Source: Chamaecrista fasciculata | Lineage: Eukaryota; Streptophyta; Magnoliopsida; Fabales; Fabaceae | Direction: 5' to 3' | Length of the DNA stretch: 64,000 nucleotides | NCBI GenBank assembly: GCA_003254925.1 | Contig: QANZ01050708.1 | Location: forward strand, 1-64,000 | In this document: positions 57,836 through 64,000 of the stretch, in pieces | Layout of the letters: every line of letters begins with the position of its first letter | Numbering within the stretch: position 1 is the first letter of the stretch | Translations under genes and position numbers: made by a program | Notes under the pieces: model-generated | The model's database searches: none | Told to the model about the DNA's origin: nothing | The model's input: the letters and a program-made list of their open reading frames with translations, nothing else

Positions 57836-60052
57836 TCACTTCCTACCAGGGACCTTCACAGCCTGTCTGTTCCTCTTTTTGACACCGGACTTGGCAACTT
57901 TGAGGCTACTATTAATGACACTCAACCTAGCAAGGGCTGCCTTCTTAAGATCAGGCCTGTAGTGATTATCAGCCACCTGCAAGATTGCAAGGTAGGTTGG
58001 AAAAATATTAGGAATGTAAAAAAACATTAAGTAGATTATATGAAGCAAGAACTGAATAACAATGCTTACAGGAACATATTGGGGAGTTCAAAAAAATGAA
58101 AAATAGTACACAAGTAAAGGTTCATCAAATTCATTCATGGGAGCAACTTGTCATAAAAAGTCATTTTATTTACATGCATAAACATACGCAAAATGCAAGT
58201 CAATGAAAAATCCATCACAGTAATTTAGCAATAATGTCTAGGCAGTCATTTGTAAAGAACGTCTCCTCTGATTAGATAACCTGATTAAATAACTTCTTTT
58301 TCTACTAGCTTGTTTACCACTACTGTTTGTCTACAAGTTGAAACTACATCCACACCTTGAGGGAAAGAATGATACAGCAGCCTCACACTTGAGATCATGA
58401 TTGACCAATGCAAATAAAAAAATAAAAAAAAAATTTAAAAAAAGTTTGAACACATTTAAGAAAGAACTTATGATCGATAGAAGCTCAGAAGCCAAGCGTA
58501 ACAAATATATTTCACAGAAGAACCCCAAACAGGGATTCTCCTTACATGTTAGAGGCTCATCACAGCAGCCAAAAGAAAAATCCTTCTGGTAGACAAAGAT
58601 ACAAAAATAGGTACAAGTAAAGGTTCATCAAATTCATTCATGGGACTATGGGAGCAACTTGTCATAAAAAGTCATTTTATTTACATGCATAAACATACGC
58701 AAAATGCAAGTCAATAAAAAATCCATCACAGTAATTTAGCAATAATGTCTAGGCAGTCATTTGTAAAGAACGTCTCCTCTGATTAGATAACCTGATCAAG
58801 TAACTTCTTTTTCTACTAGCTTGTTCACCACTACTGTTTGTCTACAAGTTGAAACTACATCCACACCTTGAGGGAAAGAATGATACAGCAGCCTCACACT
58901 TGAGATCATGATTAACCAATGCAAATAAAAAAAAAATTAAAAAAAGGTTTGAACACATTTAAGAAAGAACTTATGATCGATAGAAGCTCAGAAGCCAAGC
59001 GTAACAAATATATTTCACAGAAGAACCCCAAACAGGGATTCTCCTTACATGTTAGAGGCTCATCACAGCAGCCAAAAGAAAAATCCTTCTGGTAGACAAA
59101 GATACAAAAAATTTCCCACAAAATAATCCATGTATCTCAATAGAACAGCTTTACCAATTTCTCAAAAACAATGCAGTAGTTTGAATATAAAAGATATACA
59201 GGCAACAACAATAATCAATGTAATGAATTATCTCCATGATTCTGTACAATGAGCATGTGCAACCAAAGAATATGAAATTGCCTCTGAACCACTAAATTGA
59301 CATGCTTTCGTTTTCTAGATTACCTGGTTCTCCACTGCCTTCGCCATTCTTCTGAACTCCTTCTTCATGACAGATCTATGAAGCAATGCAGCAGGCTTGT
59401 TCTGCTTCTTCGTCTTGGTGGTAGCAAGCAGCACAGATTGATCTTTACCACCGGGCTGAATAGTGACAGTTTTCTTGTTTGCCAAACCTAGAATGAAGTG
59501 TAAAACTGACTTAATGCACAAACAAGTGAAATTTCAAAATTCCAATATAAAGCCAACTCTAGGATCAAGGTCTCCTCCATGCATCAAAAGAATAATCACA
59601 TGAAAAAGCAAAATTCACATACTAACTCAAGCTCCATGTCAATAAATTATTTCAGTGAGTGCCACAATTCTTATTGCGAGCATGTTTGTTTCCAACTCAG
59701 AACACTCAGCAATCAAACCATGATGCAAGTAAGTTCCAGTTTCTAACAAACCAATTAACATGTAATCAAGATTTATAGCTCTCGACTATCATCACGCTTT
59801 TGCATTCCCCGAATTCTAGTCAAAAAACAACCCACAAACCTATAAATCTAACATCATAGAAATCACAATTAGGAAAACAAAAAAAAAAGGGAAAGGAAAA
59901 TTACCAGAGTACTTGAATGAGTTAAGGTTGTATAGATTGTTGCTCTCTTTGCTGAACTGCACGCTCTGAGTCCCATTTCCAAACTCCTTCACCAAAAACG
60001 AGTTGTTCCTCTTCACGATCTCCCATATAAGCTGCCCCGATACTGTGGCCAT
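57836..60052 (-). CDS. RPL28: 60S ribosomal protein L28 (eL28), 3 exons
   Basis: Exons 59905-60052, 59324-59487 and 57836-57976 join in phase to 150 residues (Arabidopsis about 143). The protein reads [27 protein letters not shown], then [32 protein letters not shown], then [45 protein letters not shown], ending in a basic tail. This is the eukaryote-specific large-subunit protein eL28. The start at 60052 is chosen because homologues start MATV; the longer frame upstream is leader. Intron 2 (1.35 kb) holds a ~500-bp tandem duplication. Two telo boxes lie upstream. Confidence 0.95.
58111..59110. repeat. ~500-bp tandem direct duplication in RPL28 intron 2
   Basis: The segment beginning CAAGTAAAGGTTCATCAAAT at 58111 recurs at 58614 and continues in near identity for about 495 bases to 'agacaaagatacaaaaa'. 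Differences are few (for example 'gatcaag' against 'gattaaa', and some A-run lengths), so the duplication is recent. The unit is non-coding. Confidence 0.88.
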
Positions 60053-60125
60053 CTTCTCCGCACCTGCAACACAAAACCACGAAAGGGATCCAAATGGTCT
60101 CAAATCTCAATCATAGCTCAACCAA

Positions 60126-60134
60126 AAACCCTAA
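60126..60134 (-). promoter_or_regulatory. Telo box 1 (AAACCCTAA) of RPL28
   Basis: AAACCCTAA lies 74 bases before the ATG. Telo boxes are enriched near the transcription start of plant ribosomal protein genes, often together with site II elements. Confidence 0.6.
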
Positions 60135-60268
60135 TCACAGAACACAAACACACGAATAGAGAAGAGGAGAACCTGTTGGCTCACAATGCTGCAAGCTATA
60201 ACGTGGTTGACCTAGGACGAGCGAGAGGGTTTATGCAAGTGTTTAGCCATTTATACTCACATAATAGA

Positions 60269-60277
60269 AAACCCTAA
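60269..60277 (-). promoter_or_regulatory. Telo box 2 (AAACCCTAA) of RPL28
   Basis: A second copy lies 217 bases before the ATG. Both are read on the plus strand, opposite to the gene. Confidence 0.55.
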
Positions 60278-60414
60278 TTCCTCATTTTCTAAATGGGTCG
60301 GATCCTAAGATCCATGAGTGTTTGTCACTATCACCCGAGTGCAAAAAAGCCCATTGTGTACTCTTGTGTAGGAGGAAAAGACTCAAAAGAGCAAGATCCA
60401 AATATTGATGTGAG

Positions 60415-60935
60415 AGAGTCATTTTGGTACTAAAATGTTTATTTTGATCTATTATGTTTTAAAATGTTTTAATTAATCCTAAATATTAGTAAAATATTTC
60501 ATTTTGGTTCTAAATATTGGTAAAATGTTTCTTTTGGTCTCAAACTATTGAATTTTGTCAGATTTCTCTCGTCTTTCATTTCAAGTTCAAAAAACTTGTT
60601 AAGAGAAACTTGTAACTTTGAGTTCGTTGCATTGGAATTTGAAACGAGAGAGATATATAATCAGATCAATTTTACTTGTTTGACCATGAAATGAGCAGTC
60701 AACTTTATGACTGATTTTACCTCGTTTGCTGACTGCTTCAACTGGATAGAGAAAGTACTCTTTAAGAACAATACGTAACTCTAAACTTGTCACGTTTGAA
60801 CTTGAAACAAGTCATATTCAATAGTTTGAGGCCAAAATGAAACATTTTGCCAACATTTAAAACCAATTTGAATATTTTGAAACATAATAGACCAAAATGA
60901 AAATTAGGGCATACATTTAGGACCAAAATGACCCC
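60415..60935. repeat. Foldback element upstream of RPL28
   Basis: Left 'gagtcattttggtactaaa' pairs with right 'aggaccaaaatgaccc'. Arms repeat 'attttggt' and 'ccaaaatga' phrases. The interior (60550-60810) contains the shared 'tttgaaacgagagagatat ... ttacttgtttgaccatgaaatgag' module in inverted copies. It begins about 360 bases upstream of the RPL28 ATG. Confidence 0.6.
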
Positions 60936-61098
60936 TTTCTTTTGTGATAAAAATTACCCTTTTTATAATTAAGTCTTAATAACATTTAGTTTTTGCTGTG
61001 AAACCTTTATAAATACATTACACATCGTTAAATTTTATTAATGTAATCAATTGTATATTATTTAAATACTTAAAATATGTATCATTTATACAAATTTA

Positions 61099-61243
61099 TT
61101 TATACAAATTTATTTTCGGTTAAGTCATGATATCCCCCGCCTATCCGTGTAACAGTCTAAGCGAAGATTAATCTCATTCTGACCTCAGAGACGAAATGGT
61201 CAGAGCCCTTCCAACAATGTCGACTCTCGGGATGAAACTTGGG
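61099..61243 (-). mobile_element. SINE (minus strand) with 19-bp target duplication
   Basis: TATCATTTATACAAATTTA flanks both ends exactly (61080-61098 and 61244-61262). On the minus strand the body ends 'cgcttagactgttacacggataggcgggggatatcatg', a tail seen in plant tRNA-derived SINEs. The A/B-box head is not obvious, so the copy may be 5'-truncated. Confidence 0.75.
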
Positions 61244-61263
61244 TATCATTTATACAAATTTAA

Positions 61264-62129
61264 ACAGAGGATTTCACCGTCACATGTCACAAATGTGAGC
61301 AAATTTGATTCAATCATTTTTTTTTAATCGAAAATTTAATTCAATCATTTAAACTGTCCTTTTTGTTACTTTCATATTGATGAAATTTCCACAAAAAAGT
61401 CAAATCAGAAATTTAAAATTTGAAGAAATTAAAATTACAAAATGTTGAAATAAATCACTATTTAAAAAAAAAAAAACTAAAGATCTTTCTCTTTTCGGTA
61501 TTTTGAATTTCTGTGCAAAAAGAATAGAGGGATAGAGTATCTTTCATGCAAACCATATTAGAGGGGAATGAGCATACTGATTCTAAAGATTAATACAATT
61601 TGCAAAACTTCATACCCTTGACTTTTCACCAATTTGTCCAAGAGTTCAGAAGGGTCTATCTCAACATGGGACAAAAGCATGAACTATGAAGAACTATAAC
61701 TTAATGACTGATTCAAAAGTAATTTTTCTTTTTCAGTTGTAAGCTTTTGATAACTTATCCAGTTCAGAATCCCTAGAGTACAATAAGAATGATCATAGTT
61801 ATTGAGCCTCCTAAACATCCTGAATTCAAAGCCTGAGAACCTAATATCAAGTAAAACAACACCTAATACTAGATCATCTTTACACCTCAGCTAATGTTAC
61901 ATTTATTTACAGAGCCAAGAGAAGCCTCCGATGATTGAACTCCTATTTTACCACTTCCTACAAGCAAATATACTGAAAATTGTACAAAACATTCCACCCT
62001 CCATGGCAGAATATATGATATATATAATATATTTATAGTCTCTGATGGTATATCAAAATCACTGAAATTATCAATGGAACCAACTCTCCTTGCAATCCAT
62101 TCTCCGCAAATATTTTGGGTTAACCAAAG
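61264..62129. other. 3' flank of the PWWP-associated gene
   Basis: AT-rich, non-repetitive DNA next to the stop codon at 62130; the proximal part is probably its 3' UTR. No other feature seen. Confidence 0.4.
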
Positions 62130-63214
62130 TCAAGGGTTGGTGGTTGTTGGTAATACCCGGTGTGTCAGTCGCGTCTGCCCGTTCACTGCTTCGTTTATCC
62201 TACTGAACACTACTTTAAGAGGAATACAAGCTATAACAGGACCCCTGGGTTTATCCACCACTGGTTTTCTTTCCTCTTCTGATAGCCGGTGGCCAGTAAG
62301 TGATGACAATTTCCTGATCTTCTTCGACAACAGCCCGGATTTTTTTGTTCTGGAAGACTTACAAGGCTTAAAGCGAGAAGATTTCTTGGAAGGTATTGTT
62401 CCCATTGCTGAGTTCGATTTAACAGCACAATAAATGTCACCGACTTCCGCATTAGGTGTGATGCCACTCAACAATTCATCACAATGGCCATCATTCAAAG
62501 TCTCAACCGTAAGAGGGTGTCCAACAATGGCTTTGCCATTGAGTTTACTCATAAGAGAAACCAAAGGCACATGTTGTTGCCTGTAGCTGGCTTTAACTTC
62601 AAGCTTGACATCGTATAATGAAGCATCAGAATAGTAGTTTCTTCTGGGAAAATCAGCCATTTGATATCTGGAATTAACAGTAAAGCGGGACTGGCGATAA
62701 GGAAGCAATCTTTGTGGCGTAAGAGATCCATCAGGTGATAGTTTTGCCATAGATGTCGCCCCCCTGATATGCTTGGTCAAATCATGAACTCTACCAGGAT
62801 GTCCCTCAGCAACAGGTTTGCACTTACCCTGAGAGGTACAATTGTGTGAAGCAGCCGGTGCATTAATATCATTTAAACTAAGAACAGAACCCCGGGAGAA
62901 TCCATCTGGGTTCTCTATACCTGCTAAATACGCACTGGGTTCATCACCCAAGTCCACAAATTTTCTTGAGGCTTGTTTTCTATTTTTACTTGTATGTCTC
63001 GAATTCCTCTTTCTTTTTGACTGCCACTTTGAACTACTTTTCTCTACTCTATGGCCAATATTATGGTTAACCGCAGCTGAACAGGTAGATTCATTCTGAC
63101 CCTCATTTTGCAATGACTGAGCAACAGTTTGACTACCATGACAAGATTGTTGTTCAAACCCAGAACCAACTTGAGGCTTTTCAGATGAGCAAGAACCATT
63201 AACGGGCAAGAAAC
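62130..63214 (-). CDS. 3'-terminal exon of an At1g51745-like (PWWP) protein, partial
   Basis: The exon starts after 'cacctttcag' at 63214 (one base of the first codon comes from the previous exon) and runs about 361 codons to the stop at 62130. It contains a basic stretch (KWQSKRKRNSRHTSKNRKQ), then YDVKLEVKASYRQQHVPLVSLMSKLNGKAIVGHPLTVE (around residues 220-257), a block I recall from the C-terminal half of plant At1g51745/At3g21295-type proteins, and a tail GPVIACIPLKVVFSRINEAV. Those proteins carry an N-terminal PWWP domain, a histone-methyl-lysine reader, which would lie beyond the right edge. The nuclear chromatin role is family inference. Confidence 0.8.
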
Positions 63215-64000
63215 CTGAAAGGTGAAATTTCATCAGCGCATGGAAAGGCCTTCTCAAAATTCAAATCCACAGATAGAGAACATATACGAAGAAACTAGTT
63301 AAGTCTAAATTGAAGAAGATAGACTGAAAGGGAAACATAAAGGAATTTAAGAGGTTCAAAACCAACAAAAACAGGTTGTATTGATCTCAGAAAAGACTTG
63401 ATTGATTAATCAGTTAATGGGTACTGAACCAACAGACCAGCAAAGCTACTTCACCTGAAACAATCAGTATATAATCATCACTTTGAAACAGTGGACCACG
63501 ACAACCGAAAAGAAGCAGTAAGACATCTTCATGGGGGTAGGAGCTCATGTTCAACAAATTGAAGAAGTTTGTTTCTACTACACAAGGAACATTATGGCAA
63601 CTTGCTTTAAGTTCAAAATAAGATCAATGCATGCCAAGCTTGTCCTTTCAAAGAAAAGAAACTCCGGGCTTTAACCCAGCTTGTTCACTGTCTTGTAACG
63701 TGCACAAATCTAGGGAGCAACTATTCCTCTTCCAAGATGTTAATTTGTTTCAAGTGATGTTGCCGTATTAGACGTTTTCAAAATTTAATGCAATGATTTT
63801 AGCCAAGTTTCAAGAATATAAAATAGAAATCTCTAAAAAGTTAAAATAAACTAGAAAAACAGATCAAACATATATTACTGTCCAAAAAAGAAGCAATAAT
63901 GGAAACAGCTAATCTACAAACACAGGCAAAATAGCATAGAAAGGAAAAAAAACAAAAACAAATTGTCAGAGAAAAAATATAAGTTGACAATGAGAAACTC
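63215..64000 (-). other. Intron of the PWWP-associated gene
   Basis: AT-rich sequence upstream of the last exon with no coding signature on the minus strand; the next exon is not in the window. Confidence 0.5.

Noticed and set aside
58331-59121. Two similar minus-strand ORFs (58331-58528 and 58912-59121)
   Set aside because: They are copies of one intronic stretch made by the tandem duplication, with no family signal; resemblance to each other is not evidence of coding.
1-64000. tRNA, rRNA and CRISPR arrays
   Set aside because: No cloverleaf with CCA-type acceptor, no rRNA core and no regularly spaced direct repeats were seen; the A/B-box hits fit SINEs with target duplications.

Overview
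The window is nuclear DNA from a eudicot plant. It is AT-rich, its genes are split by introns with GT-AG borders, its proteins are plant-specific families, and it is full of plant retrotransposons, SINEs and foldback/MITE elements. There are no bacterial operons, CRISPR arrays or viral genomes. I cannot name the species.

Layout. 1-2.6 kb: nested foldback (Mutator-like) elements. 2.6-10.8 kb: a dead Ty1/copia retrotransposon on the minus strand, interrupted by two solo LTRs that both keep perfect 5-bp target duplications. 11.7-17.5 kb (+): an ELF3-family (evening complex-like) gene with TE-filled introns. 18.9-24.7 kb (-): a TrmA/RlmD-type RNA uracil-5-methyltransferase gene with ten exons. 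24.8-28.9 kb: a repeat cluster holding a half MITE, a copia RNase H end, a 2.1-kb LTR with primer-binding site, a LINE fragment and a papain-type protease fragment. 28.9-34.6 kb: AT-rich DNA with several MITEs, one carrying an exon-like segment. 35.8-38.2 kb (+): a GT14 'core-2/I-branching'-type glycosyltransferase with a SINE in its 3' flank. 39.5-43.9 kb (-): an IAA-amino acid hydrolase (ILR1-like, IAR3 type) ending in HDEL. 44.3-51.3 kb: LINE, SINE and MITE remnants and a 350-base assembly gap. 51.3-51.9 kb (-): single-exon ESCRT-III CHMP1. 53.4-55.2 kb: a three-level nested repeat with a gypsy-type solo LTR. 56.1-56.4 kb (-): a 77-residue uncharacterised basic protein. 57.8-60.1 kb (-): ribosomal protein eL28, with a ~500-bp tandem duplication in intron 2. 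62.1 kb to the right edge (-): the 3' exon of an At1g51745-type PWWP-associated protein.

Four or five of the genes (ELF3-like, RNA methyltransferase, GT14, ILR1-like, PWWP-associated) recall, from memory, two paralogous Arabidopsis neighbourhoods (around At3g21295-At3g21320 and At1g51745-At1g51770), so this looks like an old conserved gene block expanded by later transposon insertion. The genes do not form a pathway. The shared logic is positional, with housekeeping (RNA modification, ribosome, ESCRT) and signalling (clock, auxin conjugate) genes interleaved.

I found no convincing new multi-gene system. The most distinctive signal is structural: a dozen or more foldback elements share one design, with arms made of repeated 'TTTGGTCCC'-like phrases and, where measurable, 9-11 bp target duplications. 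Several with different ends carry the same internal module.
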